Below, in pieces: positions 34,253-44,920 of a stretch of DNA of 64,000 bases. The position numbers and the translations under genes were made by a program. A model generated the notes under the pieces. That model saw only the letters and a program-made list of their open reading frames with translations, had not been told where the DNA came from and searched no databases. This DNA is from Trematomus loennbergii. Its lineage: Eukaryota > Chordata > Actinopteri > Perciformes > Nototheniidae. The stretch spans positions 62,001 to 126,000 of the forward strand of contig JAAOOA010000344.1 of NCBI GenBank assembly GCA_012861695.1. The letters are read 5' to 3'. How positions within the stretch are numbered: the first letter of the stretch is position 1; each line of letters starts with the position of its first letter.

Positions 34253-34564
34253 TAGAGTGGCGAAGTCCCTCCCACTTACTTCCGGGGTATGGGACCTTAT
34301 TTCGGAAAAATTATGCATTGAAGTCAATGGGGAGAGAAAACTTATCTTTCGATCCCGTTTGAATTGTGCCATGAATTACACATATGATGTTTGTCAATCT
34401 TAAAAAATCATTTCCATGTAAAAAAAGTCACAGTTTGTCTTAAAACTGTTGAAATATAAGACTTTGAAAAATACGAAACTAGAAAGACTACAAATCCCAG
34501 AGTCGCGTAAGTGATGTCACAATTGAGACACTACGATACACGTATAATACCGTATATATACGAT

Positions 34565-34601
34565 CAGCGCCATATAGATAGAATCTATCTATATGGCGCT
34601 G
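34565..34601. other. Perfect 17-bp-arm hairpin
   Basis: CAGCGCCATATAGATAG, a 3-base loop AAT, then the exact reverse complement. It sits 26 bases upstream of the THAP-like ATG. Confidence 0.9.
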
Positions 34602-34626
34602 GCTCAGATAAGATAACTTTCACAAG

Positions 34627-34728
34627 ATGCCTGTGTGCTTAGTACCAGGTTGTTATTATACCAGCAATGGGTCTTGCTTGTTCTTTTGCTTCCCGTCTGA
34701 TGAAAGAGGAGTGTGTGGATCAAGCTAG
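34627..34728 (+). pseudogene. THAP zinc-finger N-terminus (33 codons)
   Basis: ATG at 34627 encodes M-P-V-C-L-V-P-G-C-Y-Y-T, then L-F-F-C-F-P-S-D-E-R. This fits the start of a THAP domain (C-x4-C followed by a hydrophobic F-x-F-P stretch). The frame ends at TAG at 34726-34728. The second pair of metal ligands and the A-V-P-T-I-F box are absent. It is a truncated relic inside the TIR element. Confidence 0.5.
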
Positions 34729-35384
34729 CTAGTAGCTAGCACGTTAGTTAGCATTACAGCCTTGTCATTTTTATTAGCCTTAACATGAAGTAACATTAAG
34801 TAACCCAAAATGTTAAACAGTAAGAGTAGTAGTCATATTTCGTGAACCCTTTGAATAGTACTGTCACCGGTGTGATCATTCTATAATACACCATTTAAGC
34901 CCGGGGGAGAAATGCTAACGCTAACGCTAGCGATCTTCTCTACTTCATGCTATCTGCACAAATGGTTGACATTAAACATTAAAATGACCGGGCAGTTCAG
35001 AGAGAATCGAAGGCAGGCAGGCAGCTTTGCATGACATTCTTCAGGACGTGTTTCATTGTGGTGATAGTGTGAGGGTAGCCAATCGGTTTGTTGACAGTAG
35101 TGACGGCCATCTTGGTGACATGTGTTGTTCTGTGAGACCAGAGATGTAGTTCATTGAGCGGTTCACACAAACAAATGTGTTACTTCACAGTTTTACGACA
35201 CATTTTATTTTTTTTGACTTGCAAAATTATCTTTTAAATTGACAAACATCATATGTGTAATTCGTGGCACAATTCAAACGGGATCGAAAGATAATCTTTC
35301 TCTCTCCATTGACTTCAATGCATAACTTTTCCGAAATAAGGTCCCATGGGGCTCAACCGGAAGGGGAGGGACTTCGCCACTCTA

Positions 35385-35606
35385 TTGTGCAGCAAGGCAA
35401 ATTAATGAGGCATGCTTGAGCTCACAGCTGCAACCCCCATCTGTAAAGATCTGCAGCACAAAGCAAGCCCACACCAGTCACTGAAAATATGTGGTGATTA
35501 AAGGTGGATTTTGTGCAAGAAAATGTTCAGGTTCCTTATCTCTCAGGGATCTGCTTTAGTGAGCCCCACGGAACGCATCTATTTCGAATGTACCTTGGAA
35601 AATAAC
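35385..35606 (+). repeat. Probable 3' part of a 5' LTR
   Basis: The sequence leading to the tRNA-Pro primer-binding site at 35609 should be the R-U5 end of a 5' LTR. The upstream LTR border has been lost, probably by the insertion at 34253, so only the right-hand side is inferred. Confidence 0.4.
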
Positions 35607-35608
35607 TT

Positions 35609-35622
35609 TGGGGGCTCGTCCG
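35609..35622 (+). other. Primer-binding site, tRNA-Pro
   Basis: TGGGGGCTCGTCCG is the exact complement of the 3' end of tRNA-Pro (14 bases). Gag-like sequence follows about 100 bases downstream, which supports a real reverse-transcription primer site. Confidence 0.8.
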
Positions 35623-35723
35623 TTCTTTTCGTCGTGTCGGGTAAGTTTCGCTATATTTTTCGTAAATTATATTCTCTGGTTGACAGTTTTTTCTCTGTGG
35701 TAGTGTGAAAAATGTAAAGTAAA

Positions 35724-36205
35724 TTGGAATTGTTCACTACAGAACCTTCCATTGAGAGATTAGATGACTGCACAAAAGCAGATTTAGTGTTGATTGCCAA
35801 TTTTTATGATGTGTTTGTGCTTATAAATGCTAAAAAACAAGAGTTAAAGGAGCTCCTGTGTGAAAAACTGATCAAGAGGGTGTGTTTGAGGAGCAAACTC
35901 TCACAGGTAAAGTGGATGATGTCACAGGTTTCCCCCCCCACTCCAAGGCCTGCCTTCCCATGCTGGGATGTCTGCAGAAGAGCTACAGCTGACTCTGCGC
36001 ATCAGGGGGGTAGAGCTGAGACACAAGGAGTTGGAGGTGGAAGCCATGCACCTAAGGGTAATAGCTCTGGAGATAGAGCGGGGAGCTGCTCTAACATCCA
36101 GTCCATCACCTACCCATAGGCCATCCACAAATCCCCATGACAGTTTTGATGTAAGTAGGCACATTGCATTAGTTCCCGTTAGAGTCCGTAAGAGTCCGCT
36201 AGACT
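35724..36205 (+). pseudogene. Gag N-terminal remnant of a Gypsy/ERV-type element
   Basis: The first frame (35724) gives E-P-S-I-E-R-L-D-D-C-T-K-A-D-L and a lysine-rich helix. After a frameshift near 35920 a second frame (35968) gives S-A-E-E-L-Q-L-T-L-R-I-R, E-L-E-V-E-A-M-H-L-R and, at the end, F-D-V-S-R-H-I-A-L-V-P. This order is typical of fish Gypsy-like Gag proteins that carry a coiled-coil before the F-D-V-S-K-H motif. Everything beyond (capsid core, protease, RT, integrase) is missing. The frame runs into a decamer repeat at 36177. Confidence 0.65.
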
Positions 36206-36231
36206 CCGTAAGAGTCCGTTAGAGTCCGTCT
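36177..36231 (+). repeat. 10-bp tandem repeat at a deletion junction
   Basis: The decamer AGAGTCCGTT/A recurs six times exactly where the Gag frame ends and 3'-terminal sequence begins. Confidence 0.75.
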
Positions 36232-36298
36232 TTAGAACTTTATAATAACCGTATCTTTTAATCTAACATTTCTTTAGGGGGAAATGTTTGATTTTTAG

Positions 36299-36306
36299 TT
36301 GGGGGG
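36299..36306 (+). other. Polypurine tract and start of a 3' LTR
   Basis: A short G-run immediately precedes TGTTATGACCC at 36307, a typical LTR start. It gives the collapsed element a primer-binding site, a Gag start and a polypurine tract within 0.7 kb. Confidence 0.5.
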
Positions 36307-36349
36307 TGTTATGACCCTGGGTCATTATGTCATTTGTGTGCGGATATTT

Positions 36350-36812
<463 letters not shown>

Positions 36813-37586
36813 AACATTACATCTATAGACGTCGAGATATCATTACTGCTGAATATTAAATGAAGGTACAGTTGATTTAAAAGTTTTGTTTACATATGTA
36901 GGTAGCCATGACGTCAGAAGGAGTTACCGTAAATGAGAACTTTGCCGTAAAGTACTTCTAGTATTACTAAACTAACTATTACAGCCGTTATAAAGCATTA
37001 CATAAAAAGTCATGAAAGAGATAAGGAGGAGAAAAGGTTTATGGAAGTAAGCAATGAATACAAAATGTCGAAATCCTCTGTTTCACGCGATGTCGAACAT
37101 TGAAGACGGAGGAGGGCGGACCCCCTATCTACACAGCGGGAGAGAACCGGAGGAGGATAAAAGCAGACTGCTGAGGACAGAACGGCATACCTGCCAACCC
37201 TACCGATTTGGGCGGTAGTCTACCGCTTTTGACATGTTTCTACCGCCTACCGACTTAGCTGACTCTCCCTACCGATTTTCAATCTTCCCAAACTATAACA
37301 AATAAAAATGACACTACATAGACACTGGACTCGACTTTTGGCGGACACCGTTTGCAGCGTGTCTGTGATCCCATCATACAAACAGTCCTCTGTGTTTCAG
37401 TCGATCGCGAGATGTGTCTAAAAATAGAACGACAATATTTGTTTTATCGTTAATGTCCTATAACATAATCTTCCTGTGCCAGAATAATGCACTTGAACGC
37501 ATCAAAGCTTTGTGATTTATCGGGGCGTGGCTGGTAGGCAGTGGGCACTAGTTTGCTGTGCAGTCCGCACACACAAGACCACAATT

Positions 37587-38022
37587 ATGGCAGAAGCAAA
37601 AGAGCCCAAAATATATATTTTCACTCCGAGTGGGGAGGATGATTATTTTTGTATCTATTCCAATTCAAAGTCCATCTGTCTCATCTGCAATGCGAGCGTG
37701 GCTTTATCGAAGAAGGGTAATTTAGGAGCGGCATTTCAAAACAGTGCACAAACGCTACGAGACGGAATTCCCTCCTAATTCTGCCTACGCTCCCAAAAGG
37801 TGAGGGACCTGAAAGGACAGCTAAATGCACAGCAGTCATTTTCACCAGGCCCAACAACAAGAGCAAGGCTGCTACCATAGCATCTTATCGTGTCAGTCAC
37901 GTTCTTGCAAACACATGAAGTCTTTCAAAGACGGCGAAGTTGTGAAAGAAGCATTCCTGGAGGCTGCCGACGCGCTTTTTGGGGACAGTAAAAATAACAG
38001 TAGCATTTCAACAGGTTTTTGA
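37587..38022 (+). pseudogene. N-terminal part of a hAT transposase (GTF2IRD2/ZBED-like)
   Basis: ATG at 37587 encodes a short leader, then Y-S-N-S-K-S-I-C-L-I-C-N-A-S-V-A-L-S-K-K-G-N-L. This is the C-x2-C half of the zinc finger that starts many vertebrate hAT-derived proteins of the GTF2IRD2/SCAND3/ZBED5 type. A frameshift near 37735 separates it from H-M-K-S-F-K-D-G-E-V-V-K-E-A-F-L-E-A-A, a motif that follows in the same family, in the frame ending at 38022. The catalytic region is missing. Confidence 0.7.
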
Positions 38023-38699
38023 TATAATAAAAACTCAAGTTAGATACCGTTATTAATCAGCTGTAAGTTTTAGTTTGTTTGAACTTATTCATTATAATTA
38101 TTGTACAAAATGGTATAAGAATGCAAACTTTAAGATCTGTTCTGTTTAAATTGATTATAGTCTATTATCAATTCAGGTTAAGAAACTAGTGTTGCTTGCA
38201 TCCTATTTTAAAGGCATTTATTTTTATACTCTACTAAAATGCAAAAAAAAGAAAAGGGTTTGATTCTATTAATTTTGTCTTTTTTATTGCACTCTGGCAG
38301 CAGATTCCTGTGTAGCTTCAGATCTGAGTTGTCTTATTAGTAAAACTAATTTATACTTTTGTAGCAACACTATTTTTATATAATGACAAAGAAAGGGTTC
38401 AGTCTTTTCTTTTTTTCCTGTGTCATATGTGGCAGCACTGTTCAATGTTTCTTGAAAACATTACCCACTGTAGTTGTGACGTGTGAATAAACTCCCAACT
38501 CTGTATCAACAACACTGTTGTGTAACTTCAGTTAAATACTTGTGTGTGTGTTGATTAGAAAGAGGTAAGATAAAGGATCTGCAGTATTTTATGAAGTATT
38601 AATCGTACAAAGTCAGTTTTATACAAGTAGAAGTGTGTATTTACCTGGTAGGCTGTCAGTAATGGCTGCGCCTCTCTATTTGGACTGTAGATCTCGGCA

Positions 38700-38751
38700 G
38701 ACTGGCCACTTTAAAAGTAGCTCTCGGTTCAAAAAAGGTTGGGCACCCCTG
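38700..38751 (-). mobile_element. hAT right end
   Basis: GGTTGGGCACCCCTG preceded by AGTAGCTCTCGGTTC is a common right terminus of fish hAT elements. It probably belongs to the transposase fragment upstream at 37587. Confidence 0.55.
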
Positions 38752-38761
38752 ATCTACACTG

Positions 38762-38850
38762 TCAAGGTTCAAGGTTCTTTATTGTCAAACTAACATAGCT
38801 ACAGAGTAATTATGTCGTTGAAAATCTTATGTCACAGGCTTCTCCAACAA
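38762..38850 (-). mobile_element. Retroposon 3' tail
   Basis: The minus strand reads TGACAATAAAGAACCTTGAA followed by a CCTTGA repeat. This is an AATAAA-type signal and a short-repeat tail, typical of a 5'-truncated LINE or SINE. Confidence 0.4.
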
Positions 38851-40196
38851 TGCAACTGAAAGAGGACCAGAAACACATTAAAAATATAATAAAATGTGGA
38901 GACTTTGGGATATTTATCTCCCATTCTTTTACTTTTCGGGCATTTTACAGACCAAACATGTCGTTGATGTCACTGTTTACCAAACTACCACTTTTTCTGA
39001 AAAATGCATAAAATGATGCAATATATGTTAAATACATGGTTTATACATGTAATTACTGGGGTTCCATTTCTTCTGATTACCTAATGGTGTGCACATTTGC
39101 CGCGCGCAAACCTACCTCTTTTGGATTTGGAAAGGTTGGCATGTATGGAACGGGCTCTTTTCTACGCTGCAGCCTCCCGAGGGACAACGCCGGCTTTTGT
39201 CTCTTCCTTACCTTATGCTTGTTCTATAACCTCGTTACTCAATTAAATTACTCATCTAAACCTTTTCAGAGACTGCATTAGTCTCATTATTTTAAGTTTC
39301 TTTCCTGGGAGCGAGAAGATCACAGTTCATCAATAATTGGAGACCTTCCGACGTGATAGCCATCCGGGAGAGGAACCGGCTAGCTTCAACGGAGATTCTG
39401 CGAACCACAAGACACACAAGGGCCCAAATACAACAGGTGGGAAGAAGCCAGTTATATCAAATTCTTCAATAGCTTATTTAGAACCATTAGATTTGTGTGT
39501 TTTGTGGCGAGCAGGACATCCTGAGAACAGCTGTTCATTTCATACTGAATATCTAAATTGAAACCACCACACGTGGCATTGTTTTAGAGCAAGCAAGGGT
39601 GAGTCTATTTTCCTTTCTTTGTTCATTAACCAACTGCATGCTTTTAATATTAATGTTTTAAATCGGTTCGGCCGATACAAGTCGTTTCGGACGATAAAAG
39701 TTATTTCGGACAATACATTGAAAAACGTTAAGGACGTTAAAAGTCGTTTCGGACGACAAGCCAGTACGGCTGGTAGGTGTTATACTGTTGTGTTTTCCGG
39801 CTGGTAGGTGTTATACTGTTGTGTTTTCAACCAAGATATTGCAGAGTGGATTACGATAATCGGAGTTACGGCAGCATTACGTTAAACTAGACAACGGTCT
39901 GTTAATGGTCGCTGGTTGGTTTCCATATTGGTCCCACACTAGCGTGTCTAAACAACAACAGTTAATCACCAGACTATAAAGTCACATATTACGTTGATAG
40001 GCTTAAAGCATATAACGTAAGGGAATCTAATTTTAAGATAGGATATCTCTAGGATAAAGCCCATTTTCATAGTAAACTAGATAGAAATGTTATTATTTTG
40101 AATATAAAGTGGAGTTGTGTTGTATTTTTAAACTCTGACTCACCAACACCAGTGGTTCCATTTGTTAAGGTCCATTTTAAACTGTTGGAGTAGAAC

Positions 40197-41065
40197 ACAT
40201 CTGCTACGCGCCGTTCGTTGGATGAGGCTGGATCTCTATTAAATTAAGAAAGGAATTGAAAACACCGGAATCAAAGTTATAACAAATTATCTGAGTTTAC
40301 TTCTAGTAGGAAACCAAACACATATACAAGTTATACAGAGTACTCGAGCACTCCGGGCTTCAGGTTTGTGACGCGGTTTACAGGTAGACAGACCAGCTTT
40401 CAGAAAACGAGAAGTACAGACTTCAAGTTTGGGATGCGGTTTACCATCTTCTAGACCTGCCTTCAGCAAACCAGAAGCATTTTACACTCAAAAACATCAG
40501 TATTTCTATCTATCTTTGGGGCGGAGATGGGTCATCTCTTCCTTCCCATTTTCTCCCAAGCGAATCAGAGAGCCCCTGGGGAGGAGCTGTTTAGACTGCT
40601 AACCTCCCCCAAGTGTCCTGATTGGCTGGATTCGCTTCTGGCCGGGTTCAATCAGAGGTCTGCCCAGAGAGTGAGATCCCAAGCCACACTAGGTCAAAAG
40701 TCAATGTTTATCTTTACCTTATCTTACTCTACATTCCTTTCCCAGGGGATATTTTCACCTAAACTATCCTCCTTCAGACATTTAAACTCTTCTCCACTTA
40801 TTTTACGATGTCTTTAACGACTTAGAACCAGCATCTGGCTCTTAGTGGTGATAAGGATCAATGTTGGTGTATGAAACACAGAATCTCTAAGTCAGTGAAT
40901 TTAAAAGTGAGAATAACATTCAAAAAGAATGTGGCGGCTAAGTGATTATCAAAACCCGTTTGTGATTACATAAAACAGTTCAAACAATATATGTTCACTA
41001 AAATGCAATTCAAAATAATACATGTTTACTTCAATACAGTGTAGAATCATATCTTTTTACTTCAA
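40197..41065 (+). repeat. Unclassified interspersed repeat, copy 2
   Basis: Inverted relative to copy 1 at 10627-11390. Shared landmarks include CATCTGCTACGCGCCGTTCG, AACACCGGAAT, AGCATTTTACA, GGGGCGGAGATG, GCGAATCAGAGAG and GTAATACATGTTTACTTCAA-like sequence. It lies upstream of a retroelement Gag relic and could be its LTR, but clear TG...CA borders were not found. Confidence 0.7.
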
Positions 41066-41254
41066 AACTCATCAGTGAGAACCACATGGTGTACTTTCAA
41101 ATCTCTTTGTTCTGGGGGTCAGAGTTTGAAATAATCAGTTGCCATTTTGTTTTGACCTCATGTTGACAAACAAACACATGGCAGTCGCCATCTTGTGAAA
41201 TGCAAATTCAAAGGACTCCTTTGTCATCCAGTTAGTTTCACTCCCATGAGGCCG

Positions 41255-42449
41255 GGGCCCGTTCTCATTTCATCAAATGTCCCTCCTCGACTCCCCTCCT
41301 CGACTCCTATCCTCGAGACTTAGTCCCGCCCACAGGAGATGCGAGCGGAGGAGCCAAGGAGGGGAGCCGAGGAGAAAGGAGGGGAAGCAGCAGGCGGTTA
41401 GAGAAATGAGAACTCCTCTCCTCTGAGCGGTCATTTTAAAGAGACGTCTATTAATGATGACAGGAGGCACAGCAGCACTGTGCAGAGGTCTGATGGACAG
41501 ATGTGTTCATGACGACTTATATATTTACTTTTAATTCATTCACAGTGCGGTATAATGAGACAATAACAGGCTACAGATGCGGACATACACACAGACACAC
41601 ACACACATACACATACCACACACACACACACACACACATACACACACACACACACTATGTATATATTTATATAAATATATACAATTTCAGAATCAAACAG
41701 AGCACTCTCATAATAATGTAACACTATCAGAGACTGGATATATCCCCCCCCTCTCCCCTCTCAGGTCGCTACAATGAGGGAAATAAATGACGGGCCAAAA
41801 GTTTTATTTACAAGTATTAAAAGTAAGCAGAGGACACCAAACCAACTGAGACCTGTCTGTCCGCTGCATCTACGCACACACTGTACCACACACACCTACA
41901 CTACACACACGCACCTACAGCTCCTAAAGCATAATCAGGCTACAGCCGTTGTGTATTTTATTATGTGAAGCACTAAATGGTTTTAGAAAGATATCGACTT
42001 TGTTTGTAGATATCTACTAAACTAAAGCAAATAAAGAGAGTAGGCCTGTTATACTGAGTGATATATATTTTACACACTGCTCTGCTTTCTGCACGGACCT
42101 CACAGCTGTTCTCACTGTAAACATCGCGTCGCGATGAAAGCAGTTAATAAAATAATATCCAGGGGATGCATGCAGAGCTGTCATTGGCTGAGATCAGTCC
42201 GGCCGTGCGTCACGACTCTTTGAAACATCTCTGTTGCCGGAAATGCATCCACGAAGGAGCCGTGGAGGACCCATCAGTGTATCCTCGGTTATAGCTCCTC
42301 CAGAGAGCCTCCTCGACGCTCGATGCTCGGTCCTCGATGTGCAATAAAATTAGATGTCCTTCAACATGGCGCGCTAAAATTCATTTCCGGGTCACTACCG
42401 GAGGACCGAGGAGTCGAGGAGGGACATTTGATGAAATGAGAACGGGCCC
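41255..42449. mobile_element. MITE or non-autonomous DNA transposon, GGGCCCGTTCTCATTT termini
   Basis: GGGCCCGTTCTCATTTCATC at 41255 is perfectly inverted at the right end (to 42449). The match extends through CAAATGTCCCTCCTCGACTCC. The region between is 1.2 kb, non-coding, and includes a (CA)n microsatellite (41587-41656). Target duplication was not identified. Confidence 0.85.
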
Positions 42450-43556
42450 AAGTCATTTTTCTGACCTCCATCTTGTGAAGAACAAACCATTCTTCTTGTC
42501 ACAGTTGGATTTAGAAAATAGTTCATTTTGCTAAATCAGGTTATCTATACATATTGCAGTTAGAGTTTGGTGTGTGTAAACAATTATTATTGTATTCTAA
42601 GCAGTGTTTTCTCAGATATTGGACCTTAAGCTCTCCAATCTGATTTTTGAAATATTTGTGCTTGCAAATATGTTTTGGCTTGTTTATGCTGTACTGTTTA
42701 ATCATATAGTGAATTTCCTTTCTTAGGTATTTTTAAGAAAGATAAGCTTCTTCTTGTTACATAGAAGTCAGTTTTAGAACAGCTACCTCTGGTGGAAGAA
42801 GCTGAAAATTACAACAGCGCACTCTGCTGGTTGTACTAAAATTTTTTAGGCAGAATTACAATTATATGCTGAAGTTTAATTTCAAGTGTTATAGATGAAC
42901 ACATACTTCATCACACATAGATAGAATCGCAGGTGGTTCCTGATTTTAAGATAAAAACCTTACATAATAGTCTTTCAACCTAGACTGTAGAATATTCAAA
43001 CACCAAATTATTGAAGTAAACACAGTTTATGACATTTGCATAATTTCATGCACTTTAGTATACACTATACACAGTAGATTTAGATTTTCACCTGATTTTT
43101 ATTTCATATTTCAAAGTCAAAACCATACACTGTACCATTTTTATTTTTTAATTTCTGATTGAAAAATTTGCATAATTTCTAATTTACTTTAAAAAAAAAC
43201 GTAAAAAAAAAAACTTTACATTTTTTAATTTTCAGACCTATTCTAAAGGGAGCTGACACGTTGTGCCTCTTCACTTTTACTTTCTAAGGGTCAAAGTTCA
43301 TATGGCGAGGGATTCCTTTGAGCGATATGCGCCGGCCCGTGCCTTACCTTGAACTTCTAATAGAACTGCTCGGGTCTTGATAGATTGAGTGGGGAAGTTC
43401 AGGAGATATTTAGATAAAAAATATTTTTTAAATCCCAGATTTTAAAGTTAAGTTCGGATGATATAGGATATTTTTATCAGGAACGAAGGTACTATTCACC
43501 AGATTAGTAATTCATTTTTTGATAACTTAATAATTTTATCCTAGTATTTAAGAAAC
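42450..43556. other. AT-rich non-coding DNA upstream of the Gag relic
   Basis: No ORF or terminal repeat. It contains A- and T-rich stretches (about 43130-43230). It may be the untranslated leader of the retroelement whose Gag begins at 43557. Confidence 0.4.
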
Positions 43557-44225
43557 ATGTCACCAAATGACACTAAGTTAAGAGCATTCGCAGTGCCAGG
43601 CTCAATTGCAGATATCAAGGAAAGGGTAAACATCAGATCAGATGCTACAACAAATCCGAATGATAGACAGAAGACATGGAACCAAATAGAGAAACTGTTT
43701 AAACAGTGGCAAACAAGAGGATTGATTCCAGCAGATGATCAACCTGGACCAACAAAAGCCCATAGAAGAGCAGTACTCAACTATGAACATGAACAATGCC
43801 TACAACAGCTAAATGTATGGAGGGAAGCTGAACAAAGGTTTATAAGAGTTACAAGTCTGATACTCCATCTGGAATATGCCAGCCTATTGACAGACAGCAT
43901 AAATGTGGTCCAAGTAGCAGACCTGCCAGTGAGGGAAGACATAGCAGACAAAACAAAAGACGCTCCAGTTATCCAAACTCCGAAGCTGTATCTAAGCCTG
44001 GCCGAAGTCCCTCCTCCCTTTCCAAATGTTGGATTTATAGGAGAAGTCTTGCAGTTGAATGGAGTCTCCACGGACAAAAGTGTCAAAGAATTGGAGTATG
44101 AAGTAAGAGTGCTAACCAGTGCCACACAGCTGAAGGCGGAACTCAACAGAAGGATGGGAGAACACCGCAGAGGAATGGAAGAAGAACTCAAGACACGAGG
44201 AGTTCAAAGGCAAATTACAAATTAA
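43557..44225 (+). pseudogene. Retroelement Gag-like ORF, N-terminal part
   Basis: 222 codons from ATG at 43557. It starts M-S-P-N-D-T-K, then W-N-Q-I-E-K-L-F-K-Q-W and a Glu/Arg-rich helical region. A P-P-P-F motif near residue 160 resembles a late-domain site. The C-terminal part is strongly basic and charged. It ends at TAA shortly before the second ORF, which is in another frame and carries a nucleocapsid-type zinc knuckle. The two probably derive from one Gag gene separated by a frameshift. The family was not identified. Confidence 0.55.
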
Positions 44226-44268
44226 TTACAGAACAAGGAAACGCAGTGAAGGCACTAAACAAAGACTC

Positions 44269-44754
44269 TTGAAGATGCAGGAAGCTGAGAGAGACACCGA
44301 AGCTTGTAGGAACATGACAAGGAGAAGGGAGGAGAAGTTTTCAAAGATGGCCATAGAACCAGAGAAAGCAGGCCAGACACCTCCAACAATTCAAGCTCAG
44401 GAAGAACCAGAGAAGGCAGGCCAGACACCTCCAACAGTTCAAACTCGAGTAGTGCCAGAGATTCAGATGCAGAATCAACAAAGAGGTGGAAGAGGTTTCC
44501 GGTTTGAGGGATGTTACTGTTGCAGCCAAATGGGCCATTGGTCCAGAGATTGTCCGCAACACAGGATGCTACAAGTACCAGAACATTGCACCACACAGCC
44601 ACAAGAACCAAACAACGGCCCTCCTAACAGTTACCCCAGGGGAGGTTTCCATGACTACAACAGAGGCAGGGGGTCTCAGGGATGTCAAGGAGAAACAGGA
44701 TTGCCAAACATGAACCAAATGCCACTGGCAGCCGGGTATCATCCACAACAATGA
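44269..44754 (+). pseudogene. Gag C-terminal part with CCHC zinc knuckle
   Basis: The frame holds a duplicated segment (E-P-E-K-A-G-Q-T-P-P-T, two copies, 48-bp period), an Arg/Gly patch, then C-Y-C-C-S-Q-M-G-H-W-S-R-D-C. This last is a canonical C-x2-C-x4-H-x4-C knuckle, which in retroviruses and LTR elements binds genomic RNA. A Gln/Pro/Gly-rich tail follows. Just downstream (about 44830-44905) short segments such as T-V-T-T-G-G and S-G-V-A-Y-C hint at the start of a protease, but no D-T/S-G catalytic triad is visible and the frame is broken. The element is a relic. Confidence 0.65.
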
Positions 44755-44920
44755 GGAAGTTTAGAGGGCCAGACCACCAGGCGATGTTTCTTCAGCCCAG
44801 AAGGACATTTTGAAAATCCAGCTACATAGAGCCATAACAGTCACCACAGGAGGGAGAGGTTGAATATTATTTAATAAATCAGGAGTAGCATATTGCATTT
44901 AAATATAAACTATCCACAGA

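Larger units (their letters stand above)
34253..35384. mobile_element. Non-autonomous element with ~170-bp inverted repeats and a THAP remnant
   Basis: TAGAGTGGCGAAGTCCCTCC at 34253 is inverted at the right end (to 35384). The similarity continues inward for about 170 bp (ATGGGACCTTATTTCGGA, CATTGAAGTCAATGG, GATCCCGTTTGAATTGTGCC). The interior contains a short THAP-like ORF and a 37-bp hairpin. THAP domains accompany P and Kolobok-type transposases, so it may be a deletion derivative of one of those. No target duplication was identified. Confidence 0.7.
37186..39147 (+). mobile_element. Element with CATAC(C/A)TGCCAACC termini and 6-bp duplication
   Basis: The left end CATACCTGCCAACCCTACC and inverted right end CATACATGCCAACCTTTCC match at 16 of 19 bases. 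GAACGG flanks it on both sides (37180-37185 and 39148-39153), whereas the related LTR copy at 47.1 kb has GAACGG only once. It contains a BED-finger hAT fragment and a separate hAT right end, so it may itself be composite. Confidence 0.8.

Noticed and set aside
41255..42449. hAT or Harbinger assignment for the GGGCCCGTTCTC element
   Set aside because: No 8-bp or TWA duplication could be read at its borders, so the superfamily is left open.
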